DNA of 64,000 bases from UBA7359 sp963976795 (GTDB taxonomy: Bacteria; Pseudomonadota; Gammaproteobacteria; Eutrophobiales; Eutrophobiaceae): NCBI GenBank assembly GCA_963976795.1, contig CAXBLT010000015.1, positions 18,180 to 82,179 on the forward strand, written 5' to 3'. The position numbers and the translations under genes are program-made. Below, piece after piece: positions 25,072-33,698 of this stretch (within the stretch, counting starts at the first letter, position 1; each line of letters opens with the position of its first letter). Below the pieces are notes generated by a model. It was given only the letters and a program-made list of their open reading frames with translations, made no database searches and was not told where the DNA came from.

Positions 25072-25848
25072 CTAGTCTGGCGTTACTGTTTCAAGAATAG
25101 TGCCGTTAGTTTCTTCAATGAGTGCTGTGATTAAGTCCAACTGTTTTAACAACCGTATTTTATCAATTGAACGTAACACAATATTCACGCCTAGTTTGCC
25201 ACGCTTGAAGTAAGGGTAACTGCCGATACTTACTTCTGTACAACCGTCCTGAATTCTGCTCATCCCTGCTGCGAGTTTACTCTCTGTCAGATTAGTGCTA
25301 ACACTCGCTGTTAAAATCGGAGGGCCACCGGTTAACCTATCTGTTAGACCGTCAAGCATCGCTTGCATAATTTTTGGAACACCCGCCATGATGAAAACAT
25401 TCTCAATCTGTATACCAGGTGCGCCGCTAACAGGGTTATCAATCAGCGTTGCGCCTACTGGAATGTCAGCCATTTTTAATCGCGCCTCAGTCAGAGCGCC
25501 TGCCTCATAATAGCTTTCCATAGTGGCAACTGCATCCGGATGACGTACGAGTTTTACAGAAAATGCCTTTGCAATAGATGCTGTGGTTATATCATCATGT
25601 GTCGGGCCTATACCACCAGTAGTAAAGACGTAATCAAATTTATTAGAATAAGCGCTTACTCTTTCAATAATTGTTTCTTCGTCATCAGGAATCACGATAA
25701 CCTCGGTCAAAACAATACCAAGCTTCTCAAGTTTTTTACCAATATAGGCAATATTTTGATCTTGGGTACGACCTGACAATATCTCATTGCCAATGATAAT
25801 AACGCCTGCCGTTTTTTGTGTTTCGTGAATGGGCAATCTGTCGCTCAT
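25072..25848 (-). CDS. Molybdopterin-binding domain protein (CinA N-terminal type)
   Basis: A 258-residue protein consisting of the MoCF-biosynthesis domain: GVIIIGNEILSGRTQDQN, TTGGIGPTHDD and FIMAGVPKIM. Unlike full-length CinA it lacks the C-terminal nicotinamide-mononucleotide amidase domain. Stand-alone forms may hydrolyse ADP-ribose or related pyrophosphates; the substrate is unknown here. It is a single leftward gene with no clear operon partner. Confidence 0.82.
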   Translation of the reverse strand: MSDRLPIHETQKTAGVIIIGNEILSGRTQDQNIAYIGKKLEKLGIVLTEVIVIPDDEETIIERVSAYSNKFDYVFTTGGIGPTHDDITTASIAKAFSVKLVRHPDAVATMESYYEAGALTEARLKMADIPVGATLIDNPVSGAPGIQIENVFIMAGVPKIMQAMLDGLTDRLTGGPPILTASVSTNLTESKLAAGMSRIQDGCTEVSIGSYPYFKRGKLGVNIVLRSIDKIRLLKQLDLITALIEETNGTILETVTPD

Positions 25849-25963
25849 GTTAAGTTAAGTGAGCAGTAGAGAATACTACATTCGAATGAATACAAGAACG
25901 CCACTTATCAATGCCAGACTAGATCTAATCGACATATACTAAAGGCAGGATTTACAAACTACA

Positions 25964-26344
25964 TTAAGCAGCTTGTACGGGGATATGATCTTTTATTCGT
26001 GAGATATTGTTTTCCGCATCAAGATACACCAAGGTTGGTTTAAACTTGCTCATCTCGTTTTCATTTATTTTGCCATAGGCACAAATAATAACGCGATCTC
26101 CAGGGTTGGCTTTATGTGCTGCCGCACCATTTACGGAAATAATACGAGAATCATCTTCAGCGCGAATTGCGTACGTGGTGAAGCGTTCCCCATTAGTGAT
26201 GTTATATATATCGATCTGTTCATATTCATGAATACCCGCCTTATCTAGCAGGGCACCATCTATGGCGCAAGATCCATCATATTCAAGCTCAGCATGTGTC
26301 ACACAGGCCTGATGTAATTTTGTTTTTAGAACTGTAATTTCCAT
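25964..26344 (-). CDS. panD: Aspartate 1-decarboxylase precursor PanD
   Basis: Makes beta-alanine for pantothenate. The 126-residue proenzyme contains the self-cleavage site YDGSCAID with Gly24-Ser25, where Ser25 becomes the pyruvoyl cofactor. It follows panC with a 55-bp gap and completes the pantothenate set panB-panC-panD. Confidence 0.97.
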   Translation of the reverse strand: MEITVLKTKLHQACVTHAELEYDGSCAIDGALLDKAGIHEYEQIDIYNITNGERFTTYAIRAEDDSRIISVNGAAAHKANPGDRVIICAYGKINENEMSKFKPTLVYLDAENNISRIKDHIPVQAA

Positions 26345-26399
26345 AATATTTGTAAGCTTACCAATTTAAATGTGGATATCACCCAAGATTTAATGGGGG

Positions 26400-27248
26400 T
26401 CAATCATAGGATTGCACTGCAACATTGTCAATTAATCGGGCTTTTCCTAACCATGCCGCCGCTAAAACTACAAGCTTTTGATTTATAGGTGTTTTTAGTG
26501 TATTTGAATCGCATACCCTGAAATATTCCGGTTTAAACCCGGCTTCTTTTAACGATGAAATCGCATTTATTTCAAGATTTTCATAATTTGATTCACCTTT
26601 TTTTATGGAATCAACAACTTCAATTATAGCCTTAAATAATAATGGTGCTTTTTGACGTTCGGCTTCTGTCAGGTACACATTACGAGAGCTCATTGCCAGA
26701 CCGTCTGTTTCGCGCATCGTAGCCGCCCCAATAATTTCTATCGGCAGGTTAAGGTTTGTTACCAGACTACGTATCACTAATAATTGCTGATAATCCTTTT
26801 CACCAAACACGGCGATATCCGGTTGGACGATATTGAATAGTTTGCATACTACCGTTGCAACGCCTTTAAAATGCCCTGGACGATACTCACCACAATAGAT
26901 CGAATCAAGCTCAGGTACGATCACTTCTGTTGTGATCTGAATACCCTTTGGATAAACCTCATCCATATCAGGTATAAAAACGAGGTCAACATTTAGATTT
27001 TTCAAATACTCAAGGTCGGCGTCTAGTGTACGCGGGTAATTCTCAAAATCTTCGCCAGCAACAAATTGCGTTGGATTTACAAAGATACTAACAACAACAT
27101 AGTCTGCTAATAATTGTGCTTGTTTTACGAGTGATAGATGACCTTGATGCAAATTGCCCATAGTAGGCACCAACGCAATTTTCTTACCGGCTTTAGATGC
27201 TGCGCCTAACTTCTCCCGAAGCCCCTGAATTGTTTCTAGTCGTTCCAT
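26400..27248 (-). CDS. panC: Pantothenate synthetase PanC
   Basis: Joins pantoate and beta-alanine with ATP. The 282-residue protein has the nucleotidyl-transferase motif PTMGNLHQGHL (HxGH), FVNPTQF, FGEKDYQQL and the SSRNVYL segment. Its start codon shares one base with the panB stop (TAATG), implying coupled translation. Confidence 0.97.
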   Translation of the reverse strand: MERLETIQGLREKLGAASKAGKKIALVPTMGNLHQGHLSLVKQAQLLADYVVVSIFVNPTQFVAGEDFENYPRTLDADLEYLKNLNVDLVFIPDMDEVYPKGIQITTEVIVPELDSIYCGEYRPGHFKGVATVVCKLFNIVQPDIAVFGEKDYQQLLVIRSLVTNLNLPIEIIGAATMRETDGLAMSSRNVYLTEAERQKAPLLFKAIIEVVDSIKKGESNYENLEINAISSLKEAGFKPEYFRVCDSNTLKTPINQKLVVLAAAWLGKARLIDNVAVQSYD

Positions 27249-28045
27249 TATTCGTATGAATGCAAAGCACCCGGAAAAGACTTATCTTTAACTGCGGCAA
27301 CGTAATCTTTTATTGCCTCCGCTATGGATCCTTTGCCAATAAGAAAGTTTTTGGAAAACTTAAACTCCTTATCGCTTAAGCCCAACATGTCATACACCAC
27401 CAAAACTTGCCCATCGCAATCTACACCTGCACCAATACCTATAACCGGGATTTCCAATATGCCACTAACTTCTGCAGCAACCTTCGCGGGCACACACTCC
27501 AACACTAAACAGCTCGCACCCGATGTTTGTAATGCGATGGCATCCTGTTTAAGTTTCTCTGCTTCTGCCGCCGTCTTTGCCTGTACTCGATAGCCACCTA
27601 ATTCGTGGACTGACTGAGGCATTAATCCCAAGTGTCCACAAACAGGAATACCTTCTTGCGTGATCCGCAAAATGGTTTCACTTATTTCTGCCCCGCCTTC
27701 TAACTTAACCATGTCAGCATTACCTTCACTGACCAAACGTTTTGCATTCTCCAACGCCAGTGTTGGTGAGGTATAACTTTTATAAGGCATATCACTGATC
27801 ACCAGGGCGCGTTGACACTCCTTGCTTACCAAGCCAGTATGATAAACCATGTCAATCATGGTTACGTTTAAGGTTGTATCATCTCCATGCAAGACCATGC
27901 CTAGAGAATCACCAACAAGTAAAACGTCCACGCCTGTTTTGTCTTGTAGTTTTGCAAAACTGGCGTCATATGAAGTTAAACAGGCGATCTTTTCACCTGT
28001 TGATTTCATTTGCTTTAGCGTCGTTATGGTAACTTTCTTTGTCAT
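27248..28045 (-). CDS. panB: Ketopantoate hydroxymethyltransferase PanB
   Basis: First committed step of pantothenate synthesis, transferring a hydroxymethyl group from methylene-tetrahydrofolate to 2-ketoisovalerate. The 265-residue protein has LTSYDASFAKL, LVGDSLGMVLHG (metal Asp) and KLEGGAE. Its start overlaps the preceding kinase by 4 bp (ATGA). Confidence 0.97.
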   Translation of the reverse strand: MTKKVTITTLKQMKSTGEKIACLTSYDASFAKLQDKTGVDVLLVGDSLGMVLHGDDTTLNVTMIDMVYHTGLVSKECQRALVISDMPYKSYTSPTLALENAKRLVSEGNADMVKLEGGAEISETILRITQEGIPVCGHLGLMPQSVHELGGYRVQAKTAAEAEKLKQDAIALQTSGASCLVLECVPAKVAAEVSGILEIPVIGIGAGVDCDGQVLVVYDMLGLSDKEFKFSKNFLIGKGSIAEAIKDYVAAVKDKSFPGALHSYE

Positions 28046-28686
28046 AATTCAATCGGGTTGAAATAGTGTCTGCCCGGGGGAAGTCGTCTGATGTGTTCCA
28101 GTAAAAGATTATAGTCTCTATCATTACCAGACAGATCAAAATCATTCGTATTTACAATTAACAATGGTGCCGTTGTGTAATGATAAAAAAATTCAACATA
28201 AGTCTCGGATATCTTTTTAAGATAATTTCGGTTCATTGGTTGCTCATAGTCATGACCGCGTTCAACTATACGTTGCATCAAAATATCTACAGGCGCTTGT
28301 AGATAGATGACAAGATCAGGCACCGGTGAATCCAAAGTGAGCCTGTCATACACCTGATGATATAACGATAGTTCATCATCATCTAATGTAACAGAGGCAA
28401 ACAACTTATCTTTTTCAATCAAGAAGTCGGATACCTGGACGGGCTTAAACATATCTGTTTGTCGCAAAGATTCCAGTTGCTTGGCGCGTTGAAACAGAAA
28501 GAAAAGCTGTGTAGGTAAGGCGACTGACTTTGGATCGGAATAAAAACGCGGCAAAAACGGGTTTTCTGCTGCAAGCTCCAGCATCAGTTCAGTATCAAAT
28601 GTTTTTGCCAGTCGTTTGGCTAATGTTGTTTTACCTACACCAATCGGCCCTTCAACAACAATATAATCTGGATGACCCTGCTTCAT
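28042..28686 (-). CDS. Deoxynucleoside kinase family protein
   Basis: A 214-residue P-loop kinase (EGPIGVGKTTLAKRLA) with the deoxynucleoside-kinase segment ERGHDYEQPMNRNYL. Relatives phosphorylate deoxyadenosine or deoxyguanosine, and in many gammaproteobacteria this gene lies between folK and panB, as it does here, with 4-bp overlaps on both sides. Exact nucleoside preference cannot be told. Confidence 0.85.
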   Translation of the reverse strand: MKQGHPDYIVVEGPIGVGKTTLAKRLAKTFDTELMLELAAENPFLPRFYSDPKSVALPTQLFFLFQRAKQLESLRQTDMFKPVQVSDFLIEKDKLFASVTLDDDELSLYHQVYDRLTLDSPVPDLVIYLQAPVDILMQRIVERGHDYEQPMNRNYLKKISETYVEFFYHYTTAPLLIVNTNDFDLSGNDRDYNLLLEHIRRLPPGRHYFNPIEL

Positions 28687-29174
28687 GATATTAATTTCAG
28701 TTCAGTTTGATCTACCTTTAAAACCAGATCAGTTACTAAACCTTTTCCTGGAATAATACATTCAGGCTCGATTTCAGCTAGCGGTACTAACACAAATGAA
28801 CGGTGACATATCTCTGGATGAGGAATCGTTAGTCTTTCATCATGAATAATATGATCACCAAACAATAATATATCCAGATCCAGTGTTCTTGGGCCCCAGT
28901 GCTGCTTACGTTCCCGACCATGAGCATTTTCAATCGCTTGCAATCTATCCAGTAACGTTATCGCATCAAGATCCGTTTCAAGCTTCACGACCGCATTAAT
29001 ATAATTGTCCTGATCTTGTGGACCAATAGGCTTACTTTCATAAAAAGAGGATGCACTAATCATTTGCGTAGATTGTATCTCGCCGAATGCATCTATGGCA
29101 GAACTAATATTCTGATCAGGTGATACATGATCTCTCCCCAGGTTACTACCCAGGCCGATATAAACAGTAATCAT
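28683..29174 (-). CDS. folK: 2-amino-4-hydroxy-6-hydroxymethyldihydropteridine pyrophosphokinase FolK
   Basis: Folate-pathway enzyme that transfers pyrophosphate from ATP to the pterin. The 163-residue protein has YIGLGSNLG, GPQDQDNYINAVV, GPRTLDLDILLFGD and the IPHPEICHRSFVLVPLAEI region, all diagnostic. It overlaps pcnB and the kinase gene by 4 bp each. Confidence 0.96.
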   Translation of the reverse strand: MITVYIGLGSNLGRDHVSPDQNISSAIDAFGEIQSTQMISASSFYESKPIGPQDQDNYINAVVKLETDLDAITLLDRLQAIENAHGRERKQHWGPRTLDLDILLFGDHIIHDERLTIPHPEICHRSFVLVPLAEIEPECIIPGKGLVTDLVLKVDQTELKLIS

Positions 29175-30502
29175 GAATCAGTCGGTTTTTTACTTCGGTT
29201 CTTACGCGGACGTCGTCGCGATCGAGGTTTATGGTATCCAGACTTTATTTTATCTTTACCGGCCAAAGGTTCGTTCTGTTGTTCTTTTGTCCAATAGTCT
29301 ACAAATTCATCCAGAGGCTCTCCTGCCTGAGAGCGTAATAATAAAAAATCAAAAGCTGCACGAAATTTTGGATGCATTAATACCCGTATTGCACGTTTTT
29401 TGGTTCGCTTCAACCTGACTTGTAAGGACCATATATCACGCGCCATATGCGTAAAACGTCGCGGCATAGCCGTGCTTAAAATTTGTCTTGAGATCACAGT
29501 ATCGCCTGCCAATTGCACTGCTTCTATTTCTGACAGGCCATTAGCAATATGTTCATCAGCGATAACTCGCATAGGCTCCCATAATAACGCCGCTAATAAA
29601 AATCCGGGCGCAACTGAATTACCTTCGTTGATCCTTTGATCTGTATTTTTCAATGCCTGCATAATAAAAGTATGCGGGTAGTCACGTTCCTGCGTATCCA
29701 GTAATTTGTCCGTCTGTGGAAACAAGTACTGAAATAAATTGTAATGTCGTAACGACTCGAAAGTTTGCAGGGCGCTACCACCCAAAAATAACTTAAGCAT
29801 CTCTTCAAATAAACGAGCCGCCGGGATATCTTTTAATAACGCCGCATATTCACCGATGGGCTGTTCCGCTTCCGGGTGAATCCTCAAACCCAATTTAGAT
29901 GAAAAACGAATAGCACGAAGCATGCGTACAGGGTCTTCTATATAACGCTGCGCCGGATCACCTATCAATCTTAATTGGCCTGCTTCGAGATCTTTTACGC
30001 CACCAACATAATCAACGATTGAAAAGTCTTTTATATTGTAAAACAACGCATTGATTGTGAAGTCCCGCCGCCAAACATCGTCATCAATATCACCATACAC
30101 GTTATCACGGATTATCCTGCCATCTTCACTATGACCCTCGCCTTGATCAGAGACGTGATGTGGGGCTCGAAAAGTGGAGACCTCGATCAATTCATCACCA
30201 AAGCGGACATGCGCTAAACGAAAGCGACGCCCAATTAATCGACAGTTGCGAAATAACTCCCTTATTTGCTCAGGTTTCGCATCAGTAACAACATCAAAAT
30301 CCTTGGGTTCTCTACCGAGCAAGATATCGCGGACACCGCCACCGACCAAATAAGCCTTATATTCAGCATTCTTTAGGCGATACAGCACCTTCAAGGCATT
30401 CTCACTAATCGATGTTCGAGAGACCGTGTGTTGATCGCGACTAATAATGGTTGGTTTGGGTTTCAGCTGGGTAACTTTTTTCGATTTATCAGGGATTGTC
30501 AT
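29171..30502 (-). CDS. pcnB: Poly(A) polymerase I PcnB
   Basis: Adds poly(A) tails that speed RNA decay. The 443-residue protein has the nucleotidyltransferase motif LVGGGVRDILLGREPKDFDVVTDA, a second block FTINALFYNIKDF and the RNA-binding EDPVRMLRAIRFS. The very basic tail (HKPRSRRRPRKNRSKK) marks PcnB rather than a CCA-adding enzyme. It heads the leftward operon pcnB-folK-kinase-panBCD. Confidence 0.95.
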   Translation of the reverse strand: MTIPDKSKKVTQLKPKPTIISRDQHTVSRTSISENALKVLYRLKNAEYKAYLVGGGVRDILLGREPKDFDVVTDAKPEQIRELFRNCRLIGRRFRLAHVRFGDELIEVSTFRAPHHVSDQGEGHSEDGRIIRDNVYGDIDDDVWRRDFTINALFYNIKDFSIVDYVGGVKDLEAGQLRLIGDPAQRYIEDPVRMLRAIRFSSKLGLRIHPEAEQPIGEYAALLKDIPAARLFEEMLKLFLGGSALQTFESLRHYNLFQYLFPQTDKLLDTQERDYPHTFIMQALKNTDQRINEGNSVAPGFLLAALLWEPMRVIADEHIANGLSEIEAVQLAGDTVISRQILSTAMPRRFTHMARDIWSLQVRLKRTKKRAIRVLMHPKFRAAFDFLLLRSQAGEPLDEFVDYWTKEQQNEPLAGKDKIKSGYHKPRSRRRPRKNRSKKPTDS

Positions 30503-30566
30503 TTAAAAATATTATATATTGAGGACGCTTTAATGTTCCTTATAATAACCCAGTTCAATACCCATT

Positions 30567-30642
30567 GCTCCCTTCGTCTAGTGGCCCAGGACGTCGCCCT
30601 CTCACGGCGAAAACACGAGTTCGAGTCTCGTAGGGAGCACCA
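30567..30642 (+). tRNA. tRNA-Glu (anticodon CTC)
   Basis: A 76-nt tRNA with encoded CCA. Acceptor stem GCTCCCT pairs exactly with AGGGAGC; anticodon stem TCGCC/GGCGA closes the loop CTCTCAC, giving CTC (30601-30603), for GAG codons. The CTC-reading tRNA-Glu is present only in some bacteria, next to the universal TTC type. Confidence 0.97.
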
Positions 30643-30829
30643 TAATATAGCAATGGTTTCAAAACTTATGATTAGTTATTTTAGGGACTTATCGCCTAAT
30701 TTTTTATGGTCCCCGGGAAACTCTGTATTTTTCGTTTCTCTAGAAATCGTCATTCACTGTTTACCGGTAAACAGCAAATCAACGTTCCCCCCGTACCTTT
30801 AATTCAAGTTTAAGTTGACCATGGCTCTC

Positions 30830-30872
30830 TATAGCCTCCATGATCAAGGTAGCCTTGATTATGGAGGCTATA
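30830..30872. promoter_or_regulatory. 43-bp hairpin upstream of the fic gene
   Basis: Two 20-bp arms (30830-30849 and 30853-30872) are inverted repeats with one mismatch, separated by TAG. There is no T-run, so it is not an ordinary terminator. It lies 43 bp before the fic start codon and next to TATAGTATAAG, a possible -10 region, so it may be an operator or an mRNA hairpin. Confidence 0.6.
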
Positions 30873-30915
30873 TTCGTTTATAGTATAAGCAACCATTAAT
30901 ATAGAGACTGATCCA

Positions 30916-32061
30916 ATGGAAATAGCAAATAGATCCGGTGGTTATATAACGCAGTCAAATGGCTATAGAGCGTTCATTCCTAATCCATTACCCCCGGTAC
31001 CGCACATAGAAATAGATGATGAAATGCAGACATTACTATCAAAAGCTGACCGTGCGCTTGGTAGGCTGGATGGTTCTATACAGACATTACCCGATCCGCA
31101 TCTATTTGTAATAATGTATGTCCGGAAGGAAGCTGTTCTATCAAGTCAGATAGAAGGAACCCAAAGCTCGCTTAATGATTTGTTAGAAGCTGAGGCTAAA
31201 ATTTTTGATACTTCTCGACCAAAAGATGTAGATGAAATCGTAAATTATGTAAGCGCGATGAATTATGGCTTGTCTCGGCTAGAAGAATTACCGCTATCAA
31301 CTAGATTAATTAAAGAAATACATACGCGGTTACTTCAAGGCGCGAGGGGACAATATTTACAGCCTGGAGAATTACGTACTTCTCAGAATTGGATAGGAGC
31401 AAGAAATTGTACTTTGAGTGAAGCGGTATTCGTTCCACCTCCTCCGCATAGCGTACCAGAATGTTTATCGGACTTAGAAAAATTTTTGCATGATGAAGCT
31501 CCACTCCCATTACTAATCCGTATAGGACTAGCACATGCTCAATTTGAAACTATTCACCCATTCCTAGACGGTAATGGTCGTGTTGGTCGTTTACTTATAA
31601 CTTTCCTTTTATGCCAACAAGAAATACTTCAAAAACCAGTTCTCTATATATCTCATTATTTTAAAAAGAACCGAGAGCATTACTATGAATTACTACAATC
31701 AATTAGAGATACTGGAGATTGGGAGACTTGGTTAAAGTTTTTTTTAAATGGCATTTCTGACGTAGCAAAAGAGGCTACAGAAACAGCAAGAAAAATTGTG
31801 GATTTAAGAGAAAAACATAGACTATTAATCACGCATAACTTTGGGCGTGTAGCTGGCAACGGATTAACGATATTAGAACAACTCTATCAAACACCCATTA
31901 TTACTGTGAGCGACATTGGAAGAATTTGTGGCGTTAGTTATCAAGCAGCAAATAATCTAATGAATAAATTTATTGAAGACGAGTTACTAGTTGAAGTGAC
32001 AGGGAACATTAGAAATAGAAGATTCAGATATGGATCTTACATCAACTTATTTAGCAATTAA
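30916..32061 (+). CDS. Fic-domain protein with inhibitory helix and winged helix
   Basis: Fic proteins transfer AMP or another nucleotide group to target proteins. The 381-residue product has the active-site motif HPFLDGNGRVGR (His214 onward) and an N-terminal inhibitory helix SSQIEGTQSS (Glu80), the arrangement of class II Fic proteins that keep themselves off. The C-terminus contains a winged-helix-like segment (VSDIGRICGVSYQAANNLM), suggesting autoregulation or DNA binding. It stands alone in a small accessory patch next to tRNA-Glu. It may act as a solitary toxin-like or signalling enzyme; targets are unknown. Confidence 0.88.
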   Translation: MEIANRSGGYITQSNGYRAFIPNPLPPVPHIEIDDEMQTLLSKADRALGRLDGSIQTLPDPHLFVIMYVRKEAVLSSQIEGTQSSLNDLLEAEAKIFDTSRPKDVDEIVNYVSAMNYGLSRLEELPLSTRLIKEIHTRLLQGARGQYLQPGELRTSQNWIGARNCTLSEAVFVPPPPHSVPECLSDLEKFLHDEAPLPLLIRIGLAHAQFETIHPFLDGNGRVGRLLITFLLCQQEILQKPVLYISHYFKKNREHYYELLQSIRDTGDWETWLKFFLNGISDVAKEATETARKIVDLREKHRLLITHNFGRVAGNGLTILEQLYQTPIITVSDIGRICGVSYQAANNLMNKFIEDELLVEVTGNIRNRRFRYGSYINLFSN

Positions 32062-32126
32062 CCCATTTTTTACATATAGACTCCCCAGCTATGTATATCT
32101 ACCAATTTAATATTTAGGCAGCGCAA

Positions 32127-32249
32127 ATGAGTGCAACATTCAATATATATTGCGATGAATCCTGTCACATAGGACATGACCATATACCCGTCATGGTTTT
32201 AGCGCTATATGGCGCCCTAAAATATCAACAAAAAATTAGTCCTGAATAA
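32127..32249 (+). pseudogene. Remnant of a DUF3800 gene (N-terminus only)
   Basis: The 40-codon ORF begins MSATFNIYCDESCH and continues IPVMVLALYG, matching the start of DUF3800 proteins (a family with a conserved YCDES motif, often near defence or mobile genes). Family members run to 200 or more residues; here the sequence ends at TAA immediately before the RND operon's last gene. Truncation was probably caused by a deletion joining it to the efflux locus. Confidence 0.6.
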
Positions 32250-33698
32250 TCATTTCTCGCTTGACGAAGACGGGGAAACCGCCGATCCCCAACTGCCACC
32301 CAAGGCTTTATACAGGGCGACCAATGCCAAACCGGTCTCGGTCTCACTTTGTGCAAGTTGATCCTGCAACTCCAATAACTGTCTCTCTGCATCCAATACG
32401 TTGAGAAAACTATCGATACCATTACTGTAGCGAACGCGCGCTAGTTCTATCGCCTCCGCAGTTGATTCTGCTGCAATTTGTAAATGTGATTGTCGCTGGC
32501 GGGCCTTGGTAAAACGAACCAAAACATTTTCTGTTTCTTCGAGCGCGGCTAATACCGTTTTTTCATAAAATACCAATGCACCTTCCGCAGTCGCATCAGC
32601 AGCCCGAATACGCGCGCGTACCCGACCTAAATCAAATGCAGGCCAAAACAAAGAAGGCCCGAATGACGCAGCCCTGTATTGGTCTTCACCCAAGTCAGAA
32701 AGCGATGTTGTAGTATAGCCCACACTACCGATAAGACTAACACGCGGAAACAAATCCGCTGTCGCAACGCCAATACGTGCCGTAGCAGCAGCGAGCCTAC
32801 GTTCGGCATTTAGAATATCCGGTCGTCGACGCAATAGATCTGCCGGTGCGCCTATGTTGAGTAATTCAGGCACATCGGGCAGTGACTTAAAAGTTGAAAG
32901 TAATGTGCGTAATGCGCGAGGCTCTTCGCCAACCAATACACTCAAACGATGAACAGTGCGCATGATCTCGGTCTCAAGTAACGGAATGCTGGCGAGAGTC
33001 GATTCCAATTGTGCCTGTGAACGCACGATATCAAGGTTCGTTCCAAGACCACCCTCTGTAATCGAACGCGTCAGATCATAAGTGCCACGTTGATTAGTTG
33101 CATTTTCTTCTGCTACCTTTAAACGATATTGAGCACCGCGTAATTCAAGGTAAGTGCGCGCCACCTCTGCAGTCACAATCACATGAACATTTCTCTGTTC
33201 AGCGACGATGGCATCATAATCTGCCGCCAATGCTTCGATAGAACGCTTTACACGTCCAAAAAAATCTAATTCCCAACTAGCATCCAATGCCACATCGTAA
33301 AATGTATTCGTTCGATCAAAATTCGAACCAGTACCTTGACTACGTGCGGCACTGGCTTCTTCATGAGAAATACTACCTTCGCTAGTGACAATCGGATACT
33401 GCTCGTAGCGTCCTTCACCCAATAATGCACGCGCCGCGTTAACATTGGTCTCAGCTAAACGAAGATCATGGTTATGTGCAACAGCTTGTTCAATCAGTTG
33501 ATTTAAGGTGTCATCTTGAAGTCCACGCCACCATTCAACTTCTGTAGCAGCAGCGGAATAAAAACTACTATCTTCCGTTGCAAAGTCAGTAGGCACCGTC
33601 GTTTCAGGCAGCGTATATTCAGGCCCAACAACACAACCCGCACACAGTACGAAAAAGACGAATAAAACGGTAGATGATGCTGTTCGATTAAATAACAT
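32250..33698 (-). CDS. RND efflux outer-membrane lipoprotein (OprM/NodT family)
   Basis: The outer-membrane exit duct of a tripartite drug pump. The 482-residue protein has a lipoprotein signal with lipobox LCAGC (Cys22), then GPEYTLPETTVP, typical of OprM/CusC-like factors. Two outer-membrane-factor repeats follow; LRRRPDILNAERRLAAATARIGVA is the family hallmark. Its start overlaps the pump stop by one base. Third gene of the operon adaptor-pump-channel. Confidence 0.92.
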   Translation of the reverse strand: MLFNRTASSTVLFVFFVLCAGCVVGPEYTLPETTVPTDFATEDSSFYSAAATEVEWWRGLQDDTLNQLIEQAVAHNHDLRLAETNVNAARALLGEGRYEQYPIVTSEGSISHEEASAARSQGTGSNFDRTNTFYDVALDASWELDFFGRVKRSIEALAADYDAIVAEQRNVHVIVTAEVARTYLELRGAQYRLKVAEENATNQRGTYDLTRSITEGGLGTNLDIVRSQAQLESTLASIPLLETEIMRTVHRLSVLVGEEPRALRTLLSTFKSLPDVPELLNIGAPADLLRRRPDILNAERRLAAATARIGVATADLFPRVSLIGSVGYTTTSLSDLGEDQYRAASFGPSLFWPAFDLGRVRARIRAADATAEGALVFYEKTVLAALEETENVLVRFTKARQRQSHLQIAAESTAEAIELARVRYSNGIDSFLNVLDAERQLLELQDQLAQSETETGLALVALYKALGGSWGSAVSPSSSSEK

